Source: Sphingobacterium sp. SGG-5 (GTDB lineage: Bacteria; Bacteroidota; Bacteroidia; Sphingobacteriales; Sphingobacteriaceae). From it: DNA of 64,000 nt. The position numbers and the translations under genes were made by a program. Of this stretch, positions 9,327-17,002 are shown in pieces. The DNA lies in contig NZ_JAAKGO010000003.1 of the NCBI RefSeq assembly GCF_011043525.1, positions 124,001-188,000 on the forward strand. The letters are read 5' to 3'. Positions within the stretch are counted from its first letter, which is position 1; the number at the start of each line of letters is the position of its first letter. Under the pieces are notes generated by a model. It was not told the origin of the DNA. It worked only from the letters and a program-made list of their open reading frames with translations, and searched no databases.

Positions 9327-9812
9327 ATGGCAAAGAAAACTACAAATACCAGGCCGTTTCATATACCAGAAGATATCTCCAATGTAGCTAAGGAAGGTGC
9401 TATGGCTTGGGTACCGGGCGTTGCAAACCCCTGGATCAATATGTTAGATCGTGTGCAGATCATACGTAATGGTCTTCCATTTGAAGCTATAGAGGAATTA
9501 AGCAAGAAAATTAATATCCCGGTAAAGTCTGTGCTTTCCATCATAAGAATGCCTCAGACGACATACAACAAAAAGAAAAATGAGCAATCTTTACTGGATA
9601 GCCATAATACTGAGTTGATATTGCTTATCAAAGAGCTCATAAGTTACGGCGTGGATGTATTCAACGGCGAGGAGCAAAAATTCCAACGCTGGCTCAAGAA
9701 GCCTAATATATCGCTCGGTGGGTATGCGCCCGATAGCCTCTTAGACACTGTCACAGGCATCCAAGAGGTCCGGTCATGTCTGGATAGACTGGAGTATGGA
9801 GTATTTGCCTGA
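9327..9812 (+). CDS. Xre/MbcA/ParS-type antitoxin of a RES toxin pair
   Basis: A 161-residue protein with no signal peptide. The N-terminal half has the helical Xre-like pattern (VQIIRNGLPFEAIEELSKKINIPVKSVLSII) and the C-terminal part has the MbcA/ParS toxin-binding pattern ending in GVDVFNGEEQKFQRWLKKPN, matching antitoxins paired with RES-domain toxins. Its stop codon overlaps the start of the RES gene by one base (TGATG), the usual translational coupling of such pairs. The antitoxin is expected to bind the toxin and repress the shared promoter. The stretch just upstream (9281-9326) is AT-rich and is the probable promoter/operator. Confidence 0.88.
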   Translation: MAKKTTNTRPFHIPEDISNVAKEGAMAWVPGVANPWINMLDRVQIIRNGLPFEAIEELSKKINIPVKSVLSIIRMPQTTYNKKKNEQSLLDSHNTELILLIKELISYGVDVFNGEEQKFQRWLKKPNISLGGYAPDSLLDTVTGIQEVRSCLDRLEYGVFA

Positions 9813-10279
9813 TGCGGGTTTACCGAATAGAGCGTGAACGATATTTGCACAGCACATTGGAAGGACTGGGAGCGGCGTTGTCTTCCGGTTTCCGCTGGAA
9901 TCCTTTGCATACCCGTTTAGTGTATACTGCGGATAGTCGGGCATTATCGATGTTGGAGGTTGCTGTACATTTAGACTGGAGTGAAGATATGCCTCAAGAC
10001 CGATATTATGTTGAAATCGATATCCCGGATGATATGCTGATTTTAAAAGTCAACATGGATGAGTTGCCTTTAGGTTGGGATGCCAAGCCAGCTACGAAGA
10101 TTACACAGGCCATTGGGGAAACCTTTGTGCGCCAACATAAAGCAGCTGTCCTCGAAGTGCCGAGTGCTATTGTTCCGTTCGAACATAATTACCTCATCAA
10201 CCCATTACACGGTGACGCAAAACGTATACGAATAGTACGATCAACCCCAATGGCTTTTGATCAACGGTTTCTTCTTTAG
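9812..10279 (+). CDS. RES domain toxin
   Basis: A 155-residue protein opening MRVYRIERERYL, followed by GRxW-like (SSGFRWN), TADSRALSMLEVAVHLD and a C-terminal VPSAIVPFEHNYLINP block; these are the conserved segments of RES-domain toxins, including the Arg, Glu and Ser that name the family. Studied members act like ADP-ribosyltransferases or phosphorylases and deplete NAD+. Translation is coupled to the antitoxin through a one-base overlap. Full length, with no sign of decay, so the pair is probably functional. Confidence 0.9.
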   Translation: MRVYRIERERYLHSTLEGLGAALSSGFRWNPLHTRLVYTADSRALSMLEVAVHLDWSEDMPQDRYYVEIDIPDDMLILKVNMDELPLGWDAKPATKITQAIGETFVRQHKAAVLEVPSAIVPFEHNYLINPLHGDAKRIRIVRSTPMAFDQRFLL

Positions 10280-10300
10280 TGATTGATTCGCTGCTTTTTT

Positions 10301-10308
10301 TACATTTG
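10301..10308 (+). promoter_or_regulatory. Bacteroidetes-type -7 box (TACATTTG) for the WYL regulator
   Basis: TACATTTG fits the TAnnTTTG consensus of Bacteroidetes primary promoters. It lies 20 bases before the WYL start codon and after the RES stop, so the regulator can be transcribed apart from the toxin pair. No good -33 TTTG element is seen at standard spacing. Confidence 0.5.
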
Positions 10309-10327
10309 TATACCTAATTAATGAGAG

Positions 10328-11290
10328 ATGGATATTGAAAAACGTTTTGACCGGATTTTGGCTATTTATTTTCACTTGCAGGCTAAGCCTGTCGTAAAAG
10401 CGCAGGATTTGGCGGACAAGTTTCAAGTGAGTCTACGAACGATTTATAGGGATGTCAAGACTTTGGAAAATGCCGGTGTCCCCATTTATGGTGAAGCTGG
10501 AATTGGCTATTCGCTGATAAGCGATTATAAAATTCCGCCTACTCTTTTTACACCAAATGAAGCGCTGAGTTTTGCTGTCGCTGAAAAGTTGATGCAGCAC
10601 TATCTGGACAAAGAGATAGGTCAACATTTCAGTAATGCGCTATTAAAAATGAAGGCTGTTCTGCGGTATTCGGATAAAGAACATCTCGCTCACGTAGAGG
10701 ATAAAGTACTCATCAATAAAAAGAAAGATTTCCTCAATAAAGATGTTCCTTCGGCCTTAGCTGTTTTATTTGAAGGTATCGCGAAGAAGCGCCAGTTGAC
10801 ATTAGCTTATAAATCTGTCGAAAGCACGGTTGTAACGGAGCGTCGGATTGAACCTATCGGGATTTTCCAGGAAGATGATTTTTGGTATTTCATGGCATTT
10901 TGTCATCGCCGTAACGAAGTCCGACAGTTCCGGTTAGATAGGGTACATAAAATTGAACTATCTGGAACTCCCTTTGTAGGAAAATATAAGCCCTTATCTT
11001 TTTACTTAGAGAAAAAAGGAGACACGACCGAGGTGCAGACAGTCCGGATTAGTGTGTCCCGAAAGGCTGCCCGCTATTTGACATGGAAACGAAAATATTA
11101 TGGTTTCATAGAGGAGATGGAGAAAGGTGAAAATGTAGAAATGCTTTTTAAAACCCGAAATGCACACGGGGAGTTTGCCCGTTGGTTTCTGATGTATGCC
11201 GATGAGGCTGTGATTTTGGAACCACTGGCTCTTAAAAAACAGGTCAGAGCACTCCTCGACGCTTACCTAAAAAAAATGGAAGCGGAATAA
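10328..11290 (+). CDS. YafY/WYL-domain transcriptional regulator
   Basis: A 320-residue cytoplasmic regulator. Residues 5-60 form an HTH_11 winged-helix (RFDRILAIYFHLQ ... SLRTIYRDVKTLENAGV), with the TIYRD recognition helix typical of the family; residues about 140-225 form a WYL domain (FQEDDFWYFMAFCHRRNEVRQFRLDRV), and a WCX-like tail follows. WYL domains sense nucleic acids or small ligands. The gene converges on a DinB-family gene 24 bases away; WYL-DinB pairs are common in Bacteroidota, but a regulatory link here is inference. Confidence 0.88.
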   Translation: MDIEKRFDRILAIYFHLQAKPVVKAQDLADKFQVSLRTIYRDVKTLENAGVPIYGEAGIGYSLISDYKIPPTLFTPNEALSFAVAEKLMQHYLDKEIGQHFSNALLKMKAVLRYSDKEHLAHVEDKVLINKKKDFLNKDVPSALAVLFEGIAKKRQLTLAYKSVESTVVTERRIEPIGIFQEDDFWYFMAFCHRRNEVRQFRLDRVHKIELSGTPFVGKYKPLSFYLEKKGDTTEVQTVRISVSRKAARYLTWKRKYYGFIEEMEKGENVEMLFKTRNAHGEFARWFLMYADEAVILEPLALKKQVRALLDAYLKKMEAE

Positions 11291-11301
11291 AATCCGCTTC
11301 C
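11278..11301 (-). terminator. Hairpin terminator shared by the convergent WYL and DinB genes
   Basis: GGAAGCGGA and TCCGCTTCC form a perfect 9-bp stem with a 6-base loop. On the minus strand the stem is followed by a T run (ATTTTTTTTT), so it best terminates the DinB gene. The stem overlaps the last codons and stop of the WYL gene. Confidence 0.75.
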
Positions 11302-11314
11302 TAAACCTCTGATT

Positions 11315-11791
11315 TTATTGTTGCCTTTCCCAAAAATGAGGTGGTTCAATTCCTAATGCCCTTAAGTAAACATATCCTTGTCCGCGATGATGTATTTCAT
11401 TATCTACAAAATACTGGATATTCTCTATAATTGGAAAAGCATATTCACCAAATAGATTGAAGTTTTCGTGAAAACGCTCGTCAGGAATCTGATTGTACAA
11501 TTCAATGATTATTGGGGTGTCTTTATCCCATTGAGCGAGAAGTTCTGCTTTGGTCTGTAAGGGTAAATCATGGTTGTAACCCTCCGTACTGTTAGCAACG
11601 ATCCCCCGTAGACCGGGCGCTGCTATGGCTAACAATTCCTTAACGAGTTCAGCGAACGGGCGCATTCCGCCTAATGAGAACGTGAATAGCTCTTTTTCAG
11701 GAAATGCTTCGATAACGCGACGCGTTAGGTTCCGATGACCCAACCAGTGGTTGAGAATGTCTTCTTTGGGTAGAATAGTGATTGTTTTCAT
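11315..11791 (-). CDS. DinB family protein
   Basis: A 158-residue protein with the four-helix-bundle pattern of DinB/YfiT-like proteins. The metal-ligand histidines appear to be the first H of NHWLGHRN (about residue 14) and the EIHHRGQG block (about 132), whose H-H-R-G-Q pattern is the hallmark of the family; the end GIEPPHFWER is also typical. DinB proteins bind a divalent metal; several are thiol transferases, most have unknown function. The stop is just beyond a strong hairpin. Start at 11791 gives the usual length. Confidence 0.88.
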   Translation of the reverse strand: MKTITILPKEDILNHWLGHRNLTRRVIEAFPEKELFTFSLGGMRPFAELVKELLAIAAPGLRGIVANSTEGYNHDLPLQTKAELLAQWDKDTPIIIELYNQIPDERFHENFNLFGEYAFPIIENIQYFVDNEIHHRGQGYVYLRALGIEPPHFWERQQ

Positions 11792-11920
11792 GCTTAATTA
11801 TGTTTTGTTTTTTTACGATAAGACAAAACTAATGCAGTGGTTTGACAACAGTATGTCAACAGTGAATCGCGCCTTGAAAAATAATTGCATATAAAAGCAA
11901 GTTTATCTAAGTTTGGGAAT

Positions 11921-12448
11921 ATGAAGAAAAAAGGGAGAAACACCAAACAACAACCACATTTTGACCGACCTGTTGATCGTTATTTTTATGAATTGGATCA
12001 GACCTATAAGCAAGGGAGCAAAGGATTATATGCTTTATTTCTGGCATTAGCGTTTTTTGGGGTCATGGGATTAATATGGATGATCCCTTTCCCACAGTTT
12101 GATTTTCTGGTTCGGGTAAATGCTCACACCTTCCTGAATTGGGGCTCTTTCTTCATCGCTATCATCATTTACTGTTATCTGAAGCTTGCACCCACCTTGT
12201 CTTATGCCGTTCTTTTTTGTATCGGAATCATGAGTTTTTTCATTGTGCAGTTGGAATACGTCGAACGGGATGGAGGGCCGACTGTCGTAGGGGTATGTAG
12301 TTTGATTGCCGGACTCTCGCTGCTTGCGCTCTGGCTTATTGCAAGGAAAGAGGAGCATATAAACGGCAGGAATTTTGTGAGATTGTTGGCTATTGGACCT
12401 ATTTGGTTATGGTCCAAGGTTTTTCAACAACTAAAATGGAAATATTAA
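11921..12448 (+). CDS. Hypothetical membrane protein
   Basis: I choose ATG 11921 (MKKKGRNTK) over an upstream TTG at 11885 because the extra residues are not protein-like and no ATG lies upstream. The 175-residue product has a basic, polar N-terminus (about 35 residues), then four hydrophobic segments at about 35-55, 65-85, 90-108 and 120-140, and a short basic tail. No domain is recognised. It sits 17 bases before an MgtC-like gene with the same orientation, so the two may be co-transcribed; function unknown. Confidence 0.6.
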   Translation: MKKKGRNTKQQPHFDRPVDRYFYELDQTYKQGSKGLYALFLALAFFGVMGLIWMIPFPQFDFLVRVNAHTFLNWGSFFIAIIIYCYLKLAPTLSYAVLFCIGIMSFFIVQLEYVERDGGPTVVGVCSLIAGLSLLALWLIARKEEHINGRNFVRLLAIGPIWLWSKVFQQLKWKY

Positions 12449-12465
12449 AGTAAATAAAAACAGGA

Positions 12466-13119
12466 ATGTGGGAGGAAGTCATTGCATATGTGCAGGAAGA
12501 GTATGTCCAAGCGATATTGCTATCGATTGGTTGTGGATCTGTTATCGGGCTCGAACGGGAGTATAAAAATAAATCTGCCGGCCTCCGTACTGTTATTTTG
12601 ATTTGCTTTGGTGCTACGATATTTACGCTGATTTCCCGGATGGGGAATATCTCGGATGATCGTATCGCAGCCAATATCGTGACGGGTATCGGTTTTCTTG
12701 GTGCCGGCGTTATTTACCAAGGAAAATTTTCTGTACAGGGGTTGACAACAGCCGCCGTGATATGGACAATGGCTGCCATTGGGATGTCCATTGGCTTTGG
12801 CGAATTTAAGTTCGGCATATTTTTGACGGTTCTGATGGTAATCGTTTTGTCTTTATTTCAGAAGATGGAAGATCTGTTAGCTGATATCTATTTTGTCCGA
12901 ACCATGCACATCACTTTCATTGACCATGCAATAGGTCGGATGTATGAACTGGAGCAGTTTATGCGGGACAATAACATCAAACCTCTCCGAAAAGGTGTCG
13001 AAAAAAATGAGAATCAACTTATTGTGGCTTATGAAATCATAGGCAATCGCAAACGTATCAATATATTAAGCGAGAAAATTATTGCTTTAGAGTATGTATA
13101 CTCGGTCAATAGCCTATAA
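12466..13119 (+). CDS. MgtC/SapB family membrane protein
   Basis: A 217-residue protein. The N-terminal 130 residues carry the MgtC signatures: GCGSVIGLEREYKNKSAGLRT with the conserved Glu-Arg-Glu, TGIGFLGAG, and VQGLTTAAVIWTMAAIG, within four or five membrane helices. Residues about 140-217 form a soluble ACT-like tail. Family members affect Mg2+ homeostasis, membrane potential or F-ATPase activity; the exact role here is not determined. Ends 19 bases from the convergent recR stop. Confidence 0.9.
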   Translation: MWEEVIAYVQEEYVQAILLSIGCGSVIGLEREYKNKSAGLRTVILICFGATIFTLISRMGNISDDRIAANIVTGIGFLGAGVIYQGKFSVQGLTTAAVIWTMAAIGMSIGFGEFKFGIFLTVLMVIVLSLFQKMEDLLADIYFVRTMHITFIDHAIGRMYELEQFMRDNNIKPLRKGVEKNENQLIVAYEIIGNRKRINILSEKIIALEYVYSVNSL

Positions 13120-13138
13120 GATACTGTCTCAAAGGTAA

Positions 13139-13753
13139 TTAGCCTACGTGACGTTCATAAGGCACCCGCGTCATAATGGAACGTCCTAAGGTAACTTCAT
13201 CCACATACTCCAGTTCGCCGCCAAAGGCGATACCTCGGGCAATGGTACTGATCTGTATGTTGAACTCCCTCAGTTTACGGTATAAATAAAAGATCGTCGT
13301 GTCGCCTTCCATAGTTGCACTCAGCGCAAGGATTACCTCGTTGACATTGTCCTGCCGGATACGGTTAATTAAAGCTTCAATTTTCAGATCCGAAGGACCG
13401 ATGCCATCCATGGGCGAAATGAGCCCTCCTAGCACATGGTAAACACCGTGGTACTGGTTCGTATTTTCAATGGCCATGACATCCCTTGTGTCCTCTACGA
13501 CACAGATTGTCGATTTGTCTCTTTTGACGGCATTACAAATTTCACATACAGTAGCGTCCGAAATATTAAAACAGACCGCACAATGTTGAATATGTTCTTT
13601 TAGATGGTCCAAGGCCTCTGTAAATCGCTTGACATCTGCATCGGGTTGCTTTAGTAAGTGGAGCACCAGGCGTAGGGCTGTTTTATTCCCGATCCCGGGC
13701 AGTCTACCAAATTCATCTACGGCACGCTGCAATAATTTCGATGAGAAATTCAT
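13139..13753 (-). CDS. recR: Recombination mediator protein RecR
   Basis: A 204-residue protein of standard RecR length. It has the N-terminal helix-hairpin-helix ([20 protein letters not shown]), the four-cysteine zinc finger ([16 protein letters not shown]), the Toprim core ([16 protein letters not shown]) and the C-terminal Walker-B-like block ([16 protein letters not shown]). RecR acts with RecO and RecF to load RecA on gapped DNA. The gene diverges from a SelW-like gene 47 bases away, with its own -7 box very close to the start codon. Confidence 0.96.
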   Translation of the reverse strand: MNFSSKLLQRAVDEFGRLPGIGNKTALRLVLHLLKQPDADVKRFTEALDHLKEHIQHCAVCFNISDATVCEICNAVKRDKSTICVVEDTRDVMAIENTNQYHGVYHVLGGLISPMDGIGPSDLKIEALINRIRQDNVNEVILALSATMEGDTTIFYLYRKLREFNIQISTIARGIAFGGELEYVDEVTLGRSIMTRVPYERHVG

Positions 13754-13757
13754 AGTG

Positions 13758-13765
13758 CAAACTTA
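13758..13765 (-). promoter_or_regulatory. -7 box (TAAGTTTG) for recR
   Basis: On the minus strand TAAGTTTG matches TAnnTTTG and ends only 4 bases before the recR ATG. With a normal 5-8 base distance to +1 the transcript would start at or inside the start codon, implying a leaderless or near-leaderless mRNA. The same octamer precedes ndh and ychF in this window. Confidence 0.5.
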
Positions 13766-13800
13766 GATAAAATGTTGTACATTTTTGCTAAATTTAAAAC

Positions 13801-14079
13801 ATGAGACCTAAAATTGAAATAGAATATTGCCCGAAATGTGGATGGATGCTACGTGCAGCATATATGGCCCAGGAGCTACTGACTACCTTTACGGAGGATG
13901 TCTATGGCATCACTTTGGTACCTAGCGAGGTCAATGGACGGTATCAGGTCCGTGTTGAGCAGTCCATCATTTTTGACCGCAAGAGGGAGGGACGTTTTCC
14001 CGAGATTAAAGAACTGAAGCAATTGGTGAGGGATGTGGTCAGCCCCGATAAGTCGTTGGGACATTCGGATAAGAAATAA
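13801..14079 (+). CDS. SelT/SelW/SelH (Rdx) family protein
   Basis: A 92-residue thioredoxin-like protein. The CPKCGW motif at residues 10-15 is the CxxC redox site of the SelW-like Rdx family, with Cys in place of selenocysteine. The rest fits the family: LAxELLxTF-like helix (MAQELLTTF), ITLVPS strand, and FPEIKELKQLVRDVV at the end. Its redox partner is unknown. Its 3' end is 13 bases before the preferred start of the SDR gene; an alternative upstream SDR start would overlap it by 47 bases. Confidence 0.85.
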   Translation: MRPKIEIEYCPKCGWMLRAAYMAQELLTTFTEDVYGITLVPSEVNGRYQVRVEQSIIFDRKREGRFPEIKELKQLVRDVVSPDKSLGHSDKK

Positions 14080-14092
14080 ATTGAAATGCGTC

Positions 14093-14815
14093 GTGGAACA
14101 GAATAAATATGCTTTGGTTACGGGAAGTGCAGACCGGATTGGCAAAAGTATCGCTATACAGCTGGCCGCTATGGGGTATCATGTCGTGGTGCATTATAAG
14201 AATTCCCGGAAGAAAGCCGAAGGCTTAAAGAAGGAAATTGAAGGAATGGGGAGGAAAGTCCATGTCATGCAATTTGATTTCCTGCAGACTAATGATTTCG
14301 ACCGTTTGTTTGCCGATCTTAAAGCGCAACAAATCATATTAGAGGTCTTGGTAAACAGTGCTTCCGATTTTGTGCCATCAGGTTTTGACGACCTTGGCGA
14401 TACCATGCTGTCTAAACAGATCAAAAGTAATTTTGATGGTGCCTACCTGTTGACCAAGTCCTTTGCCCGGATATTTGGAGAAGGCTCAATTATTAATATC
14501 TTAGATACCAAGGTGACAAAAGACCGTACGGGACACCTGGACTATATATTGAGCAAAAAGCTGCTTGGCGAGTTTACACGGATTTCGGCTGTGCACCTGG
14601 CACCCACTATACGGGTAAATGCGATCTGTCCGGGACTTATCCTTCCTCCGGAAGGTAAGGATGAACAGTATCTGCTAGACTTGGCTTCGGGTATTCCACT
14701 CCAACGGATCGGTAGTGTCGAGGATATCCAACGGACTGTTCAGTTTTTGGTGGAAAGTTCCTTTGTCACCGGCCAGTTTTTATATATCGATGGTGGTGAG
14801 CATCTGGCATTGTGA
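14093..14815 (+). CDS. Pteridine-reductase-like short-chain dehydrogenase (FolM/PTR1-like)
   Basis: The frame is open from ATG 14033, but that start overlaps the previous gene; GTG 14093 (then EQNKYALVTGS) fits the fold best, with TTG 14081 as alternative. The N-terminal nucleotide motif is TGSADRIG, with Arg in place of the first Gly of the usual TGxxxGxG, and the next strand ends VVVHYKNSRKKAE; both features mark pteridine reductases (PTR1, FolM), where the Arg contacts NADPH and pterin. The NSASDF block and the catalytic YxxxK (YILSK) are present, as are NAICPGLI and YIDGGEHL near the end. The next gene is a FolB-FolK fusion, supporting a role in reducing dihydrofolate or dihydropterin. 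The substrate is inferred. Confidence 0.8.
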   Translation: MEQNKYALVTGSADRIGKSIAIQLAAMGYHVVVHYKNSRKKAEGLKKEIEGMGRKVHVMQFDFLQTNDFDRLFADLKAQQIILEVLVNSASDFVPSGFDDLGDTMLSKQIKSNFDGAYLLTKSFARIFGEGSIINILDTKVTKDRTGHLDYILSKKLLGEFTRISAVHLAPTIRVNAICPGLILPPEGKDEQYLLDLASGIPLQRIGSVEDIQRTVQFLVESSFVTGQFLYIDGGEHLAL

Positions 14816-14861
14816 CGCTGCAATAACAAGAATTTGATAGCATAAAATAATACATGCAACT

Positions 14862-15641
14862 ATGGATAATAACTCTTCATCTTCGTTAAAATTGCTGACA
14901 ATACGTGTAGATAGTTTGCGTTTGCGTGCCTACATCGGATATTTGGACTGGGAGAAAGAAAAACTGCAAGATGTGGTTGTTTCCTTTTCCTTCAAATATA
15001 ATGCTGCGATGGCAACACAAAGTGATGATGTACAGCATGCCGTAAACTATAAGAGCCTGACCAAGCTGATTATTAAAAAAGTAGACAACCAGTCCTTTCA
15101 CTTGATCGAAACCTTGGCTGAAACCCTATATCAAACTATTGCTGCATTCAGCCCATCGATAGTGGATATTTGTGTGCAGGTCGAGAAACCCCATGCTTTG
15201 CGTTTCGCGGACAACGTTATGGTTAGCTTATCGAGTAAGGATCTATTCCATACGGTGCTGGTTGCCTTAGGTTCCAACATTCAGCCCGAGGCGAATATGT
15301 TGAAAGCGCTGGAATTCCTCACGCGATTGGGAACCGTCGTAGAACGTACCGCATTTATCCGGACCAAGCCCTTGAAGTTTGAGGAGCAGGATGAATTTTT
15401 GAATGGGGCAGTGTTGCTCCGTACGAACTTGTCCTGGTTTGAATTGGAAGGCGAACTGAAGCAAATTGAAGCTTTGATGGGTAGAATTCGTACGGAAAAT
15501 AAAAATGCACCACGTGTCATCGATTTAGATATCGTTGTCTTTAATGGTAGCTTGATGGATGAAAAAGAAATAGTCGAATTACCTTTTCTAAAAACCTTTA
15601 TAGCGCAGCTGCAACCAGAGGTATTGAGTAAGTGCGGTTAA
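14862..15641 (+). CDS. FolB-FolK fusion: dihydroneopterin aldolase / HPPK
   Basis: A 259-residue bifunctional protein. Residues about 12-122 are dihydroneopterin aldolase (AYIGYLDWEKEKLQ with the conserved Glu; VEKPHALRFADN with the catalytic Lys). Residues about 128-259 are 6-hydroxymethyl-7,8-dihydropterin pyrophosphokinase (VALGSNIQ at the start; RVIDLDIVVFNG with the Mg2+-binding Asp pair). These catalyse consecutive folate steps in the cytoplasm. Odd feature: the usual HPPK block L-P-H-P-R near the C-terminus is not visible; the equivalent region reads ELPFLKTFIAQLQPEVL. It follows the pteridine-reductase-like gene by 46 bases, a small folate cluster. Confidence 0.9.
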   Translation: MDNNSSSSLKLLTIRVDSLRLRAYIGYLDWEKEKLQDVVVSFSFKYNAAMATQSDDVQHAVNYKSLTKLIIKKVDNQSFHLIETLAETLYQTIAAFSPSIVDICVQVEKPHALRFADNVMVSLSSKDLFHTVLVALGSNIQPEANMLKALEFLTRLGTVVERTAFIRTKPLKFEEQDEFLNGAVLLRTNLSWFELEGELKQIEALMGRIRTENKNAPRVIDLDIVVFNGSLMDEKEIVELPFLKTFIAQLQPEVLSKCG

Positions 15642-15687
15642 TTGATTATCTTAGAATGTTTCAAAGCAGCTATAACGAATAATATAT

Positions 15688-16392
15688 ATGACAGGAGAAA
15701 ACAGGATCAGAAATTCATTTGCAAATAAGACGTGGCAAGAGATTAAGGTTAAAGATTCATGGCAGATTTTTAAAATCATGGCCGAATTTGTAGATGGTTT
15801 TGAGAAGTTGGCGAAGATAGGTCCATGTGTATCCATTTTTGGGTCTGCCCGGGCGGCGGAGGGACATGATTATTACCAGATGACCATGGAAATCGCCCGC
15901 CTGCTGGCGGAGAAGGGGTATGGTGTCATTTCGGGAGGTGGCCCGGGAATTATGGAAGCAGCCAACCGGGGTGCGCATAGCGCAGGTGGAAAATCTGTCG
16001 GATTGAATATTGAGTTACCTCACGAGCAGTTTCACAATAAATATATCGACCGGGATAAATTATTAGAATTTAACTATTTCTTTGTGCGCAAGGTGATGTT
16101 CATGAAATATTCACAGGGTTATATTGTTATGCCTGGTGGATTTGGTACAATGGATGAGCTCTTCGAGGCCATAACCTTGATTCAAACAGGGAAAATAGCC
16201 CGGTTTCCTATCGTACTGGTCGGCTCAGCTTATTGGGAAGGGCTTTTGGACTGGGTAAACAAGACGATGTTAAGTAGCACCTATATCTCGGCAGAAGACC
16301 TCAAGTTGTATCGTGTCGTTGATACCGCTGAAGAAGCTGTAGAGCACATCTTCCGTTTTTATGACAAGTATTTGTTGAAGCCGAATTTTTAG
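15688..16392 (+). CDS. LOG family nucleoside 5'-monophosphate phosphoribohydrolase-like protein
   Basis: A 234-residue cytoplasmic protein of the LOG (TIGR00730) family. VSIFGSARA (about residue 48) and GVISGGGPGIMEAANRGA (about 78) are the nucleotide-binding strands and loops; PGGFGTMDELFE (about 151) is the defining PGGxGTxxE motif with the catalytic Glu. Many homologues are annotated lysine decarboxylase by mistake; characterised members release a base from nucleoside monophosphates. No operon link is obvious beyond being 46 bases after the folate gene. Confidence 0.9.
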   Translation: MTGENRIRNSFANKTWQEIKVKDSWQIFKIMAEFVDGFEKLAKIGPCVSIFGSARAAEGHDYYQMTMEIARLLAEKGYGVISGGGPGIMEAANRGAHSAGGKSVGLNIELPHEQFHNKYIDRDKLLEFNYFFVRKVMFMKYSQGYIVMPGGFGTMDELFEAITLIQTGKIARFPIVLVGSAYWEGLLDWVNKTMLSSTYISAEDLKLYRVVDTAEEAVEHIFRFYDKYLLKPNF

Positions 16393-16414
16393 TATCGGGT
16401 AGCTGTTTTCAATG

Positions 16415-16978
16415 TTATACTCTTAACGAACCTCTAAATCCGCGGACTCCATAATATGATTCGGCGCCATTGTGGTAGATAAATACCCGTCCAAAGCGTC
16501 GGTCTCCAAATATAGCGCCGCCAAGCTCGCGTACCTCTGTAGGCGCTTTTATCCAGCTGGAGGTTTTGGTGTCAAACTTGCCAAGCCGTTGCAATTCCTG
16601 GTATTCAGCTTCCGACAGGATGTTGATACCCATCTCTGCAGCCATGCCGATAGCGCTGTTATAAGGTTTGTGTTGTTTTCTGGACTCCAGCGCTTCCGGA
16701 TCGTAGCATACACTCCTCCTTCCTTTCGGACTTTCGGGCGAACAATCACAAAAGATAAACTCATTCGTCTTCTTGTCGTAGCCGATTACATCCGGTTCGC
16801 CTTCGGTATCCTCCATGTCACGGAGGGAAGCTAATTTTTCGGGCTGTGTTTGTAGCTTCGACTGTACGTCTTCCCATCGGATGCCCTTATGGCGGTCCAT
16901 GTTGGCCTTAAAGCGGTTTTCCAACAATTGAAGTAATTCCTCGTATCGTGCTGCGTGCTGTGTATTACTTTTTGTCAT
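16415..16978 (-). CDS. DUF4256 domain-containing protein
   Basis: A 187-residue cytoplasmic protein spanning the whole DUF4256 family. Recognisable blocks are RYEELLQLLENRFKANM at the start, the Cys-containing FIFCDCSPESPKGRRS, SVCYDPEALESRK, and a C-terminal FGDRRFGRVFIYHNGAESYYG. The biochemical function is unknown. It converges on the LOG gene and sits 24 bases after the kdsB start on the same strand, so the two may share a transcript. Confidence 0.88.
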   Translation of the reverse strand: MTKSNTQHAARYEELLQLLENRFKANMDRHKGIRWEDVQSKLQTQPEKLASLRDMEDTEGEPDVIGYDKKTNEFIFCDCSPESPKGRRSVCYDPEALESRKQHKPYNSAIGMAAEMGINILSEAEYQELQRLGKFDTKTSSWIKAPTEVRELGGAIFGDRRFGRVFIYHNGAESYYGVRGFRGSLRV

Positions 16979-17002
16979 GACGAGTGAGAGATAAAGAAAG
17001 GA

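Noticed and set aside
14033..14092. Upstream start of the SDR gene at ATG 14033
   Set aside because: It would overlap the SelW-like gene by 47 bases and add residues before the Rossmann strand that do not resemble the family.
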